Assembly: GCF_026339995.1 (NCBI RefSeq)
Contig: NZ_JAPEPT010000002.1
Span: forward strand, 62,001-126,000
Source: Streptomyces sp. NBC_01481
Lineage (GTDB): Bacteria; Actinomycetota; Actinomycetes; Streptomycetales; Streptomycetaceae
Length of the DNA stretch: 64,000 bases
Direction: 5' to 3'
Made by a program: the position numbers and the translations under genes. Positions 44,334-54,218 of the stretch are shown here, one piece after another; the first letter of the stretch is position 1, and each line of letters starts with the position of its first letter. The notes beneath the pieces were generated by a model. That model worked only from the letters and a program-made list of their open reading frames with translations, had not been told where the DNA came from and did not search any database.

Positions 44334-45199
44334 GTGTCTCCCAGCGCTTTCTCGATGAAGGCCAGCGACTCCCTCGGGGTGAGAGCCTGGGCCCGGATGA
44401 TCCCATAGCGCAGCTCAAGGATCCGGAGCTCCCTCGGATCGGTGATCGGACGGCTGGTGAGCTGGCCTTCGTCGTGGCCCACCGCCGAGCCGTCCTTGAA
44501 CTTGAGCACCTGGATCCGACCGCCCATTCCGGCGTGTTCGTCACGGTCGGTCGGCATCACCTGGATCTCGACGTTCCGCAACTTTCCTACCTCCAACAGG
44601 CGTTCGAGCTGTTTGCGCAGGACCATTCTGCCTCCGATGGGACGGCGGAGGGTCACCTCTTCTTGGACGAATGTGAGCGCGGGCGCTGGGGACCGGTCAA
44701 AGATCGGCCGCCGGGCCATGCGCGCGGCGACCATGCGCTCCACCTCGTCCTCCGAGTACGCGGGCCGCCACGTTTCGATGAGTGCTCGCGCGTACTCCTC
44801 GGCCTGGAGGAGGCCGTGCAGGTTGTGGTTGCCGTACGCCCCGACCTCGACCGCCTGCGCCTCCAGCTTCGCCAGGTCGCGGACCTTCTTCGGGTACCGC
44901 GCCTCCGCGATGTCCCTCTTCATCGCGGCGATCTTTCCGCCCGCGCCCAGCACTTCGTCGGCCTTGTCCAGGAACTCCGGCCTGGGGATGCGCTTTCCGC
45001 CCTCCACCTTGTAGATCAGGTTCTCGCCGTACCCGATCGCCGCCCCGAACTCGGCCGGCCGCAGCCCCGCCGCCTCACGCCAGAGTTTGAGCTGGTGGCC
45101 GAGTGCCGCGACCACCGCCGCCGAGTCGTTCTCCGGATCGACCTCCCAGCCAGGCTCGTCCGCCCCCTCCGCCGCTTGCTCCGCGCGTTCCACGTCCAC
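44330..45199 (-). CDS. XRE-family regulator with DUF5753 domain
   Basis: The 289-residue protein has an N-terminal helix-turn-helix (about 30-85: LKLWREAAGLRPAEFGAAIG, YKVEGGKRIP) and a C-terminal DUF5753 domain (LLQAEEYARALIE, RRPIGGRMVLRKQLERLLEV, VEIQVMP). It is the usual partner of the DUF397 gene that follows. It faces the ATP-binding protein pseudogene, the third member normally found at such loci, so regulation of that member may have been lost. Confidence 0.93.
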   Translation of the reverse strand: MDVERAEQAAEGADEPGWEVDPENDSAAVVAALGHQLKLWREAAGLRPAEFGAAIGYGENLIYKVEGGKRIPRPEFLDKADEVLGAGGKIAAMKRDIAEARYPKKVRDLAKLEAQAVEVGAYGNHNLHGLLQAEEYARALIETWRPAYSEDEVERMVAARMARRPIFDRSPAPALTFVQEEVTLRRPIGGRMVLRKQLERLLEVGKLRNVEIQVMPTDRDEHAGMGGRIQVLKFKDGSAVGHDEGQLTSRPITDPRELRILELRYGIIRAQALTPRESLAFIEKALGDT

Positions 45200-45330
45200 G
45201 CTGATCCGCGCCCACCTCCGAAAATGTCATGGTGGACAGCCTGTACAGGCCTGGACAGCCGTCAGACAGTCACCGTACGCATCGGCTTCATCACTATTCA
45301 GGCTACGCATGCCCGGCCACGCTGAGTTAC

Positions 45331-45716
45331 GTGAATCCAGAAATCACCCAAGCCAGCACCACCGTCCGCCAGTTCAGCGTGCAGCTCTCCGCCACCCGCA
45401 GAGGTGCCCGTCTCGCCCGTCTGCTCGCTACCGAGCAACTCCGCTCCTGGGGGCTGCCGTTCGAGGCTGCAGCTCAGGTGGTCGCAGAGCTGGCTTCGAA
45501 TGCCGCGCTGCACGGGCGCGTACAGGGACGCGACTTCTGCCTCGCCCTCACGGCCACCGAGCGCGCGCTCCGTATCTGCCCGTCAACCGGCAGCCCGGAG
45601 ACAACGAATCCGGACGCGGACTCATCCTCGTCGACGCGCTCGCCGACCGCTGGGGCGTCACCCCCGGCCCGGCGCCCCGCAAGACCGTCTGGGCCGAGAT
45701 TGGTCTTCTGCCCTGA
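45331..45716 (+). pseudogene. ATP-binding protein (RsbW-like HATPase_c_2), broken by an internal deletion
   Basis: From GTG 45331 the frame reads NPEITQASTTVRQFSVQLSA and VVAELASNAALHGRV (the N box), as in the abundant Streptomyces anti-sigma-like ATPases. After ALRI (about 45575) the frame runs out of homology. The expected C-terminus LPVNRQPGDNESGRGLILVD to WGVTPGPAPRKTVWAE continues in another frame to the stop at 45714-45716. A deletion of about 28 nt between ATC and TGCCC would explain this. It removed the segment normally reading EVTDxRGxR, which holds an ATP-binding box. Confidence 0.75.
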
Positions 45717-45775
45717 CCGGTCCTTGCAGGAACGCGGCGCGGCGGAGCGCTCACTACGCCGTACGCCCCATAAGA

Positions 45776-45817
45776 AGCGCTCGCCGCGGCGTCGTCGAAG
45801 ACACCGCGGCGAGCGCT
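45776..45817 (-). terminator. Terminator of the complete nuo operon
   Basis: AGCGCTCGCCGCGG and CCGCGGCGAGCGCT form a perfect 14-bp stem with a 14-base loop, 17 nt beyond the nuoN stop codon on the minus strand. Confidence 0.85.
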
Positions 45818-45833
45818 CAGAAGCAGGGCCGGG

Positions 45834-47483
45834 CTACCGCACGAACACTCCCGCCTGGCTCGCCAGGTCCAGGAAGTACTGCGGCGCCACGCCCAGGACC
45901 AGCGTCACCGCCACGCCCACGCCGATCGTCGTCATCGTCAGCGGCGACGGCACGGCGACCGTCGGGCCGCCCTCCTTCGGCTCGCTGAAGAACATCAGGA
46001 CGATCACCCGGATGTAGAAGAACGCCGCGATCGCCGAGGAGATCACACCGACCACGACCAGCGCGCCCGCGCCGCCCTGTGCCGCCGCCGAGAAGACCGC
46101 GAACTTTCCGGTGAAGCCCGAGGTCAGCGGGATGCCCGCGAAGGCCAGCAGGAAGACCGCGAAGACTGCCGCGACAAGTGGTGAACGGCGGCCCAGGCCC
46201 GCCCACTTGGACAGGTGCGTCGCCTCGCCGCCCGCGTCCCGGACCAGGGTGACCACCGCGAACGCGCCGATCGTCACGAAGGAGTACGCCGCCAGGTAGA
46301 AGAGGACGGACGAGATGCCGTCGGGCGTCGCCGCGATGACACCGGCCAGGATGAAGCCCGCGTGCGCGATCGAGGAGTACGCCAGCAGCCGCTTGATGTC
46401 GGTCTGCGTGATCGCGACGATCGCGCCGCCCAGCATCGTGACGATCGCGATGGCCCACATGACCGGCCGCCAGTCCCAGCTCAGGCCGGGCAGGACGACG
46501 TACAGCAGGCGCAGCAGCGCACCGAACGCGGCGACCTTGGTGGCCGCCGCCATGAAGCCCGTGACCGGGGTCGGCGCGCCCTGGTAGACGTCCGGCGTCC
46601 ACATGTGGAACGGCACCGCGCCGACCTTGAAGAGCAGGCCCATCAGGATCATCGCGCCGCCGATCAGCAGCAGCGCGTCGTTGCCCATGGTGTCGGCGAG
46701 CGCCGGGTCGATCGTGCGGACGGTGCCGTCGACGACGTCCGCGATCCTGGCGTACGAGACCGAGCCCGCGTAGCCGTACATCAGCGCGATGCCGAAGAGC
46801 AGGAAGGCGGAGGAGAAGGCCCCGAGCAGGAAGTACTTCACCGCCGCCTCCTGGGACAGCAGCCGCTTGCGGCGGGCGACGGCGCACAGGAGGTAGAGCG
46901 GGAGTGAGAAGACTTCCAGCGCAATGAACAGCATCAGCAGATCGTTGGCGGCCGGGAAGATCAGCATGCCGGTGATCGCGAAGAGCACCAGCGGGAAGAC
47001 CTCGGTGGTGGTGAACCCGGCCTTGACCGCGGCCTTTTCGCTGTCGCTGCCGGGCACGGACGCGGCCTGCGCGGCGAAGGAGTCGATGCGGTTGCCGTGC
47101 GCCGCGGGGTCGAGCCGGCGTTCGGCGAAGGTGAAGACGGCGACCAGCGAGGCCAGCAGGATCGTGCCCTGCAGGAAGAGTGCCGGGCCGTCGACCGCGA
47201 TGGCGCCCATCGCCGCGATGTGCGCCTTGGTGGTGCCGTATCCGCCGGCCGCGAGTGCCACGACCGCCGCGAAGGCGGCCGTGAGCGCGACGACGGTCAG
47301 GAACACCTGGGTGTAGTAGCGCGCCCTGCGCGGGACGAGGGCCTCGACCAGCACACCCACGACGGCGGCGCCGACCACGATCAGCGCGGGTGCCAGCTGG
47401 GCGTACTCGATGGTCGGGGAAGGGATCTTGTCGATCGGCTCGGCGGCCGTCATCCACAGGCTGTGGACAGCCATAGTGCTCAC
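45834..47483 (-). CDS. nuoN: NADH-quinone oxidoreductase subunit N
   Basis: The 549-residue, ~14-TM antiporter-like subunit has EVFSLPLYLLCAVARRKRLL, FKVGAVPFHMWTPDVYQGAP and KRLLAYSSIAHAGFI, the NuoN versions of the TM5, TM7-8 and TM9-10 motifs. Its GTG at 47483 overlaps the nuoM stop (GTGA). As the last gene of the 14-gene operon it is followed by a strong terminator. Proton-pumping charged residues appear intact. Confidence 0.96.
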   Translation of the reverse strand: MSTMAVHSLWMTAAEPIDKIPSPTIEYAQLAPALIVVGAAVVGVLVEALVPRRARYYTQVFLTVVALTAAFAAVVALAAGGYGTTKAHIAAMGAIAVDGPALFLQGTILLASLVAVFTFAERRLDPAAHGNRIDSFAAQAASVPGSDSEKAAVKAGFTTTEVFPLVLFAITGMLIFPAANDLLMLFIALEVFSLPLYLLCAVARRKRLLSQEAAVKYFLLGAFSSAFLLFGIALMYGYAGSVSYARIADVVDGTVRTIDPALADTMGNDALLLIGGAMILMGLLFKVGAVPFHMWTPDVYQGAPTPVTGFMAAATKVAAFGALLRLLYVVLPGLSWDWRPVMWAIAIVTMLGGAIVAITQTDIKRLLAYSSIAHAGFILAGVIAATPDGISSVLFYLAAYSFVTIGAFAVVTLVRDAGGEATHLSKWAGLGRRSPLVAAVFAVFLLAFAGIPLTSGFTGKFAVFSAAAQGGAGALVVVGVISSAIAAFFYIRVIVLMFFSEPKEGGPTVAVPSPLTMTTIGVGVAVTLVLGVAPQYFLDLASQAGVFVR

Positions 47484-49066
47484 TTGGCCGCCTCCGCATT
47501 TTGAATAGGCACAGTGGGCTGGGGGTCCTTCTGCTGTACGTCGGACATCGTTTGCTCCACCGCCGGGTTGATGATGTCCGTCAGCGGCTTCGGGAAGACG
47601 CCGAGGAAGATCAGCAGCGCGATCAGCGGTGCGACCACCGCCAGTTCACGTGCCCTGAGGTCGGGCATCTTCGACACCTCGGCCTTCACCGGGCCCGTCA
47701 TCGTCCGCTGGTACAGGACGAGGGTGTAGAGCGCGGCGAGCACGATGCCGAAGGTCGCGATGATTCCGGCCACCGGGTAGCGGCTGTACGTGCCGACCAG
47801 GACCAGGAACTCACTGACGAAGGGCGCGAGGCCGGGCAGTGAGAGTGTGGCCAGGCCGCCGATGAGGAAGGTGCCGGCGAGCACCGGGGCGACCTTCTGC
47901 ACTCCGCCGTAGTCCGCGATGAGCCGCGAGCCGCGCCGGGAGATCAGGAATCCGGCCACCAGCATCAGCGCGGCGGTCGAAATTCCGTGGTTGACCATGT
48001 AGAGCGTCGCGCCCGACTGTCCCTGGGAGGTCATCGCGAAGATGCCCAGGATGATGAAGCCGAAGTGCGAGATCGAGGCGTAGGCGACCAGGCGCTTGAT
48101 GTCGCGCTGGCCGACCGCGAGCAGCGCGCCGTAGACGATGCTGATCAGCGCCAGTACGAGGATCACGGGCGTGGCCCACTTGGATGCCTCCGGGAAGAGC
48201 TGGAGGCAGAAGCGCAGCATCGCGAAGGTGCCGACCTTGTCGACAACCGCGGTGATCAGCACGGCGACCGGGGCGGTTGCCTCACCCATGGCGTTGGGCA
48301 GCCACGTGTGCAGCGGCCACAGCGGTGCCTTGACCGCGAAGGCGAAGAAGAAGCCGAGGAACAGCAGCCGTTCGGTGCTGGTCGCCATGTCGAGCTGCCC
48401 ACTGGCGCGGGCGTCGGCGATCTCCGTCAGGGAGAAGCTTCCCGCGACGACATAGAGCCCGATGACCGCGGCCAGCATGATCAGACCGCCGACGAGGTTG
48501 TAGAGCAGGAACTTCACGGCCGCGTACGAGCGTTGAGCCGCGGCGTTCTCGTCGGTGCCCGAGTGGGCCCGGTCCCCGAAGCCGCCGATGAGGAAGTACA
48601 TCGGGATGAGCATGGCTTCGAAGAGGATGTAGAAGAGGAAGACGTCGGTGGCCTCGAAGGACAGGATCACCATCGCCTCGACCGCGAGGATCATGGCGAA
48701 GAAGCCCTGAGTCGGCCGCCAGCGCGAGGACTTGGTCTCCAGCGGGTCGGCGTCGTGCCAGCCCGCGAGGATCACAAAGGGGATCAGCAGGGCGGTCAGT
48801 GCCAGCATCGCGACCGCGATGCCGTCCACGCCCAGTTCGTACCGGACGCCGAAGTCCTTGATCCAGGCGTGGGATTCGGTCAGTTGATACCGGGCGCCGC
48901 CGGGCTCGAAGCGTACGAGCACGATCGCGGCCAGCACCAGTGTCGCGAGTGAGACGAGCAGCGCCAGCCACTTGGCGGCAGTTCGCCTCGCGGCCGGGAC
49001 GGCGGCGGTGGCGATGGCGCCGAGCGCCGGAAGCGCCGCCGTCGCCGTCAGGAGTGGAAAGGACAT
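47480..49066 (-). CDS. nuoM: NADH-quinone oxidoreductase subunit M
   Basis: The 528-residue subunit has FYILFEAMLIPMYFLIGGFG, KAPLWPLHTWLPNAMGEAT and IKRLVAYASISHFGFIILGI. About 14 TM segments. Start ATG at 49066, one base after the nuoL stop. The proton pump sits in the middle of the membrane arm. The C-terminal 20 residues are hydrophilic. Standard family length. Confidence 0.96.
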   Translation of the reverse strand: MSFPLLTATAALPALGAIATAAVPAARRTAAKWLALLVSLATLVLAAIVLVRFEPGGARYQLTESHAWIKDFGVRYELGVDGIAVAMLALTALLIPFVILAGWHDADPLETKSSRWRPTQGFFAMILAVEAMVILSFEATDVFLFYILFEAMLIPMYFLIGGFGDRAHSGTDENAAAQRSYAAVKFLLYNLVGGLIMLAAVIGLYVVAGSFSLTEIADARASGQLDMATSTERLLFLGFFFAFAVKAPLWPLHTWLPNAMGEATAPVAVLITAVVDKVGTFAMLRFCLQLFPEASKWATPVILVLALISIVYGALLAVGQRDIKRLVAYASISHFGFIILGIFAMTSQGQSGATLYMVNHGISTAALMLVAGFLISRRGSRLIADYGGVQKVAPVLAGTFLIGGLATLSLPGLAPFVSEFLVLVGTYSRYPVAGIIATFGIVLAALYTLVLYQRTMTGPVKAEVSKMPDLRARELAVVAPLIALLIFLGVFPKPLTDIINPAVEQTMSDVQQKDPQPTVPIQNAEAAK

Positions 49067-49067
49067 C

Positions 49068-51008
49068 TCAGACCGCCCTCATCAGCAGGGTCGCGGCGAT
49101 CAGGATCGCCGTACCGCCGAACATCGAGACCGCGTACGTGCGGGCGTAGCCGTTCTGCAGCTTGCGCAGCCGGCCGGAGAGCCCGCCGAAGGAGGCAGCC
49201 GTGCCGTTGACCACGCCGTCGACCAGGGTGTGGTCGACGTAGACCAGGGAGCGGGTGAGGTGCTCGCCGCCGCGCACCAGGACCACGTGGTTGAAGTCGT
49301 CCTGGAGGAGATCGCGGCGGGCGGCCCGGGTGAGCAGCGAGCCGCGCGGCGCGAGGACCGGCACCGGCCTGCGTCCGTACATCCCCCAGGCGATACCGGC
49401 GCCGATGACCAGGACCACCATGGTGGCTCCGGTAACGGTGGCCGCGCTGAGCGGGGAGTCTCCGTGGGATTCCCCGGTGACGGGCTCCAGCCAGTTCAGG
49501 AACCGGTCGCCGATGGTGAAGAACGCGCCGGCGAAGACCGAGCCGAAGGCGAGGGCGATCATGGGGATCGTCATCGACTTGGGAGACTCGTGCGGATGGG
49601 GCAGCTCTCCGGCGTGCACCTCGATGCCGGGCTCGATGCCGGGCGTCTTGTCCGGGTCGGGGGCGGGCTGCCAGCGCTTCTCGCCGAAGAAGGTCATCAG
49701 CATCACGCGGGTCATGTAGAACGCGGTGATGGCCGCGCCCAGCAGAGCCACGCCACCGAGGATCCAGCCCTCCGTGCCGCCCTTGGCGAAGGCCGCCTCG
49801 ATGATCTTGTCCTTGGAGAAGAAGCCGGACAGCCCCGGGAAGCCGATGATGGCCAGATAGCCGAGGCCGAAGGTGACGAAGGTGATCGGCATGTACTTCC
49901 GCAGGCCGCCGTACTTGCGCATGTCGACCTCGTCGTTCATGCCGTGCATGACCGATCCGGCGCCGAGGAAGAGCCCGGCCTTGAAGAAGCCGTGCGTCAC
50001 CAGGTGCATGATCGCCCAGACGTAGCCGATCGGGCCGAGGCCCGCCGCAAGGATCATGTAGCCGATCTGCGACATCGTCGAACCGGCCAGCGCCTTCTTG
50101 ATGTCGTCCTTCGCGCAACCGACGATCGCACCGAAGAGGAGCGTGACTGCGCCGACGACCACGACCACCAACTGGGCGTCGGGTGCGCCATTGAAGATCG
50201 CTCCGGACCGGACGATGAGATACACGCCGGCGGTCACCATGGTCGCCGCGTGGATGAGGGCCGAGACCGGAGTCGGGCCTTCCATCGCGTCCCCGAGCCA
50301 GGACTGCAGCGGTACCTGGGCGGACTTGCCGCAGGCGGCCAGCAGCAGCATCAGCCCGATGGCCGTCAGCTTGCCCTCGCTCGTCTCACCGGTCGACGCC
50401 AGGACCGGCCCGAAGGCGAAGGTCCCGAAGGTGGTGAACATCAGCATGATCGCGATGGACAGGCCCATGTCGCCGACGCGGTTGACCAGGAAGGCCTTCT
50501 TCGCCGCCGTCGCCGCGCTGGGCTTGTGCTGCCAGAAGCCGATCAGGAGGTACGAGGCGAGGCCGACGCCCTCCCAGCCGACGTACAGCAGCAGGTAGTT
50601 GTCGGCGAGGACCAGCAGGAGCATCGCCGCGAGGAAGAGGTTCAGATAGCCGAAGAAGCGGCGGCGCCGCTCGTCGTGCTCCATGTACCCGATGGAGTAC
50701 ATGTGGATCAGCGAGCCGACCCCGGTGATCAGCAGGACGAACGTCATCGACAGCTGGTCCAGCTGGAAGGCGACGTCCGCCTGGAAGCTCTCGACGGGGA
50801 TCCAGGTGTACAGCTTCACGTGCAGGGCGCGGTCGTCCGCGTCCTTGCCGAGCATGTTGACGAAGAGCACCACGCCCATCACGAAGGACGCGGCCGCGAA
50901 CAGCGTGCCGATCAGCTGGCCGCTGCGGTCGAGCCGCCGCCCGCCGCACAGCAGGACCGCCGCTCCGAGCAAGGGCGCCGCGACGAGCAGCGCAATCAAG
51001 TTCTCCAC
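49068..51008 (-). CDS. nuoL: NADH-quinone oxidoreductase subunit L
   Basis: The 646-residue subunit has [20 protein letters not shown] (TM5), [20 protein letters not shown] (TM7-8) and [20 protein letters not shown], then a hydrophilic insert (about 450-490, with [12 protein letters not shown]) before the lateral helix region. GTG or ATG start at 51008 lies 14 nt after the nuoK stop. It forms the distal end of the membrane arm and its lateral helix spans the pumps. Confidence 0.96.
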   Translation of the reverse strand: MENLIALLVAAPLLGAAVLLCGGRRLDRSGQLIGTLFAAASFVMGVVLFVNMLGKDADDRALHVKLYTWIPVESFQADVAFQLDQLSMTFVLLITGVGSLIHMYSIGYMEHDERRRRFFGYLNLFLAAMLLLVLADNYLLLYVGWEGVGLASYLLIGFWQHKPSAATAAKKAFLVNRVGDMGLSIAIMLMFTTFGTFAFGPVLASTGETSEGKLTAIGLMLLLAACGKSAQVPLQSWLGDAMEGPTPVSALIHAATMVTAGVYLIVRSGAIFNGAPDAQLVVVVVGAVTLLFGAIVGCAKDDIKKALAGSTMSQIGYMILAAGLGPIGYVWAIMHLVTHGFFKAGLFLGAGSVMHGMNDEVDMRKYGGLRKYMPITFVTFGLGYLAIIGFPGLSGFFSKDKIIEAAFAKGGTEGWILGGVALLGAAITAFYMTRVMLMTFFGEKRWQPAPDPDKTPGIEPGIEVHAGELPHPHESPKSMTIPMIALAFGSVFAGAFFTIGDRFLNWLEPVTGESHGDSPLSAATVTGATMVVLVIGAGIAWGMYGRRPVPVLAPRGSLLTRAARRDLLQDDFNHVVLVRGGEHLTRSLVYVDHTLVDGVVNGTAASFGGLSGRLRKLQNGYARTYAVSMFGGTAILIAATLLMRAV

Positions 51009-51022
51009 GATTCAGCGACCCC

Positions 51023-51322
51023 TTACAGCTTCATCAGGCTGGCGTCGTCGACCGAGGCCGAGTGGCGAGAGCGGAACAGCGACACGATGATCGCGAGCCC
51101 GACCACGACCTCTGCGGCGGCGACGACCATCGTGAAGAAGGCGATGATCTGGCCGTCGAGATTGCCGTGCATCCGGGAGAAGGCGACGAACGCGAGGTTG
51201 CAGGCGTTGAGCATCAGCTCGACGCACATGAAGACGACGATCGCGTTCCGCCGGATCAGCACGCCGGCGGCGCCGATGGTGAACAGCAGCGCCGCGAGAT
51301 ACAGATAGTTGACGGGATTCAC
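51023..51322 (-). CDS. nuoK: NADH-quinone oxidoreductase subunit K
   Basis: At 99 residues with three TM helices this is exactly family length. It carries [20 protein letters not shown] with the TM2 glutamate and [16 protein letters not shown] with the TM3 glutamate. It overlaps the nuoJ stop by 4 bp. Confidence 0.96.
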   Translation of the reverse strand: MNPVNYLYLAALLFTIGAAGVLIRRNAIVVFMCVELMLNACNLAFVAFSRMHGNLDGQIIAFFTMVVAAAEVVVGLAIIVSLFRSRHSASVDDASLMKL

Positions 51323-52155
51323 TTCGCGACCCCCTCTTCGTGTTCCTGCGAATCGTGGTCACGGCCGAGCCGCTCCTCCGCGTGCTGCTCCAGTGCCTTG
51401 AGGTCGTTGAGCGCATCGCTCGACACATCGCGGATCTGGCCGCGCTCCCGCAGCGTCTTGCTGACGGTGAGCTGGGAGGTGGTGCCGTCCGGCAGCAGGC
51501 CGGGGATGTCCACGGCGTTGTGCCGGGCGTAGACACCGGGTGCGGGCAGCGGGGGCAGTTGCCTGCCTTCCCGTACGCGCTGCTCGGCCAGCTCCCGCTG
51601 GGTCTTGGCCCGCTCGGTGCGCTCCCGGTGGGTGAGCACCATCGCGCCGACGGCCGCGGTGATCAGCAGCGCGCCGGTGATTTCGAAAGCGAACACGTAC
51701 TTGGTGAACAGGAGGGCCGCGATGCCTTCGACATTGCCGCCGTACGCGCTGTTGGCCGCGCCCAGTCCGTTGAAGTTCTTCAGCGAGGCATTGGCGATAC
51801 CGGCGATCAGCAGCACACCGAAGCCGAGACCGCAGGCCGCAGCGAGCCAGCGCTGGCCCTTCAGCGTCTCCTTGAGCGAGTCGGCGGCGGTGACGCCGAC
51901 CAGCATGACGACGAAGAGGAACAGCATCATGATCGCGCCGGTGTAGACGATGATCTGGACGACTCCGAGGAAGTACGCCCCGTTGGCGAGATAGAAGACC
52001 GCCAGGATGATCATGGTCCCGGCGAGGCTGAGCGCGCTGTGCACGGCCCGCTTCATCAGGATTGTGCCGAGCGCGCCGAGCACGGCGATGGTGCCGAGCA
52101 CCCAGAACTGGATGGCCTCACCTGTCGAAGTGACAGTGGCCGCGAGGGTGTTCAT
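51319..52155 (-). CDS. nuoJ: NADH-quinone oxidoreductase subunit J with long C-terminal tail
   Basis: Residues 1-185 are the five-TM NuoJ core ([40 protein letters not shown]). The remaining ~90 residues are charged ([15 protein letters not shown], then [20 protein letters not shown]) and probably cytoplasmic. Total 278 residues, about 90 more than the NuoJ of the partial operon. It overlaps nuoI and nuoK by 4 bp each. Confidence 0.95.
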   Translation of the reverse strand: MNTLAATVTSTGEAIQFWVLGTIAVLGALGTILMKRAVHSALSLAGTMIILAVFYLANGAYFLGVVQIIVYTGAIMMLFLFVVMLVGVTAADSLKETLKGQRWLAAACGLGFGVLLIAGIANASLKNFNGLGAANSAYGGNVEGIAALLFTKYVFAFEITGALLITAAVGAMVLTHRERTERAKTQRELAEQRVREGRQLPPLPAPGVYARHNAVDIPGLLPDGTTSQLTVSKTLRERGQIRDVSSDALNDLKALEQHAEERLGRDHDSQEHEEGVAK

Positions 52156-52748
52156 ACGTCCACCCCCTCGGCCTTCTGGGCCTTCTCGTCCTTGGAGACG
52201 GCGGCCTGCTGGACCGTGCCGGGAGCGGCCTCGGTGACCAGGCCCCGGTAGTAGTCCTGCTCGTCCATGCCCGGGAAGATCGAGTGCGGGGAGTCGACCA
52301 TGCCCTCCTCGAGACCGGCGAGCAGCTGCTCCTTCGTATAGATGAGGTTCTCGCGGGAGCTGTCGGCCAGTTCGAACTCATTGGTCATGGTCAGCGCCCG
52401 CGTCGGACAGGCCTCGATGCACAGCCCGCACAGAATGCAGCGTGCGTAGTTGATCTGGTAGACCCGGCCGTACCTCTCGCCCGGGGAGTAGCGCTCCTCG
52501 TCGGTGTTGTCCGCGCCCTCCACATAGATCGCGTCGGCCGGGCAGGCCCAGGCACACAGCTCGCAGCCGATGCACTTCTCGAGCCCGTCCGGATGACGGT
52601 TCAGCTGGTGCCGGCCGTGGAAGCGCGGCGCCGTGACCTTCTGCTGCTCCGGGTACTGCTCGGTCAGCCGCTTCTTGAACATGGCCTTGAAGGTCACGCC
52701 GAAGCCGGCAACCGGATTCTGGAACTTGTCCTCGGATCCCTCAGACAT
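52152..52748 (-). CDS. nuoI: NADH-quinone oxidoreductase subunit I
   Basis: The 198-residue ferredoxin-like subunit has [20 protein letters not shown] and [19 protein letters not shown], binding clusters N6a and N6b. The start is ATG 52748, with AAGGAGG 6 nt before it and an 8-bp overlap with nuoH; the frame is open 20 codons further without support. The C-terminal ~50 residues are a charged extension. Confidence 0.95.
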   Translation of the reverse strand: MSEGSEDKFQNPVAGFGVTFKAMFKKRLTEQYPEQQKVTAPRFHGRHQLNRHPDGLEKCIGCELCAWACPADAIYVEGADNTDEERYSPGERYGRVYQINYARCILCGLCIEACPTRALTMTNEFELADSSRENLIYTKEQLLAGLEEGMVDSPHSIFPGMDEQDYYRGLVTEAAPGTVQQAAVSKDEKAQKAEGVDV

Positions 52749-54138
52749 CGTCAGCCTCCTTTCCGTCACTGGAACCGTCACCCTGAGTATCGGGGCCACC
52801 ACTGACAATCAACTCGCGCTCTCGGCGCGGCCGCCTGCGCGGCACGGGCGGCAACTCCTGTCCCGGCAGCGGCGGTACGGGGAATCCGCCCGCCATCGGA
52901 TCGAAGGCGGGAGGCTCGCCCTTGGCGGCTTCGGCCTCCTGCTCCTTCCTGCCGCGGAACATGTCGGCGACGAAGGACAGCAGCAGCACCGCGATGACCG
53001 CGCCTCCGACGTACAGCACGATCTGCTGGAAGTCGTAGTTCTCGTTCCGCAGCGCCCGTACGGTCGCGACCAGCATCAGCCAGACCACCGACACCGGGAT
53101 GAGGACCTTCCAGCCGAGCTTCATCAGCTGGTCGTAACGGACGCGCGGCAGGGTGCCGCGCAGCCAGATGAAGAAGAAGAGCAGCAGCTGGACCTTGATG
53201 ACGAACCAGAGCATCGGCCACCAGCCGTGGTTCGCGCCCTCCCAGAAGGTGGAAATGGGGTACGGAGCCCGCCAGCCGCCGAGGAAGAGCGTGACCGAGA
53301 CCGCGGAGACGGTGACCATGTTGACGTACTCGGCCAGCATGAACATCGCGAACTTGATCGAGCTGTACTCGGTGTTGAAGCCGCCGACGAGGTCGCCCTC
53401 GGACTCCGGCATGTCGAAGGGGGCGCGGTTGGTCTCGCCCACCATCGTGACGACGTAAATGATGAAGGAGACCGGCAGCAGGATGATGTACCAGCGGTCC
53501 GCCTGCGCCTCGACGATCGCCGAGGTCGACATCGACCCGGAGTAGAGGAAGACCGAGGCGAATGCCGCGCCCATGGCGATCTCGTACGAGATCATCTGCG
53601 CGCAGGAGCGGAGTCCGCCGAGCAGCGGGTAGGTCGAGCCCGACGACCAGCCCGCCAGCACGATGCCGTAGATGCCGACGGAGGCGACCGCCAGGATGTA
53701 GAGCATCGCGATCGGCAAGTCGGTGAGCTGCATCGCGGTGCGCTGCCCGAAGATCGAGACCTCGTTGTTGGAGGGCCCGAAGGGGATCACGGCGATCGCC
53801 ATGAAGGCCGGGATCGCGGCGACGATCGGCGCGAGCACATAGACGACCTTGTCCGCGCGCTTGACGATCAGGTCTTCCTTGAGCATCAGCTTGATGCCGT
53901 CGGCGAGCGACTGGAGCATGCCCCAGGGGCCGTGCCGGTTGGGTCCGATGCGCAACTGCATCCAGGCGACGACCTTGCGCTCCCACACGATGGAGAAGAG
54001 CACGGTGATCATCAGGAAGGCGAAGCAGAACACGGCCTTGATGGCGACGAGCCACCAGGGGTCGGTCCCGAACATCGAGAGATCCTCAGCGGCGAGGACG
54101 CTCCGCTGCGCTTCGGCGACTTGAGCGAGGGCGGTCAT
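52741..54138 (-). CDS. nuoH: NADH-quinone oxidoreductase subunit H with C-terminal extension
   Basis: The 465-residue protein has the eight-TM NuoH core with [40 protein letters not shown] and [20 protein letters not shown]. The last ~75 residues are hydrophilic ([35 protein letters not shown]), extending past the usual 320-400. It is preceded by a 27-codon open frame coupled to nuoG. Confidence 0.95.
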   Translation of the reverse strand: MTALAQVAEAQRSVLAAEDLSMFGTDPWWLVAIKAVFCFAFLMITVLFSIVWERKVVAWMQLRIGPNRHGPWGMLQSLADGIKLMLKEDLIVKRADKVVYVLAPIVAAIPAFMAIAVIPFGPSNNEVSIFGQRTAMQLTDLPIAMLYILAVASVGIYGIVLAGWSSGSTYPLLGGLRSCAQMISYEIAMGAAFASVFLYSGSMSTSAIVEAQADRWYIILLPVSFIIYVVTMVGETNRAPFDMPESEGDLVGGFNTEYSSIKFAMFMLAEYVNMVTVSAVSVTLFLGGWRAPYPISTFWEGANHGWWPMLWFVIKVQLLLFFFIWLRGTLPRVRYDQLMKLGWKVLIPVSVVWLMLVATVRALRNENYDFQQIVLYVGGAVIAVLLLSFVADMFRGRKEQEAEAAKGEPPAFDPMAGGFPVPPLPGQELPPVPRRRPRRERELIVSGGPDTQGDGSSDGKEADDV

Positions 54139-54218
54139 GCGCGCACCTCCGGTGCGGGGGTGGCCGGTGCTGCGCCCGGCTGAACGGCCACCTCAGGGGG
54201 GGCGGTGAAGGCGGTCAC
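54135..54218 (-). CDS. Possible 27-residue translationally coupled peptide between nuoG and nuoH
   Basis: GTG at 54218 overlaps the nuoG stop (GTGA) and the TGA at 54137-54135 overlaps the nuoH ATG (ATGA), so a short frame ([20 protein letters not shown] plus APEVRA) exactly bridges the only gap among the G-H genes. It is Pro/Ala-rich and not recognised. It may serve only to carry ribosomes from nuoG to nuoH. Confidence 0.4.
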   Translation of the reverse strand: MTAFTAPPEVAVQPGAAPATPAPEVRA

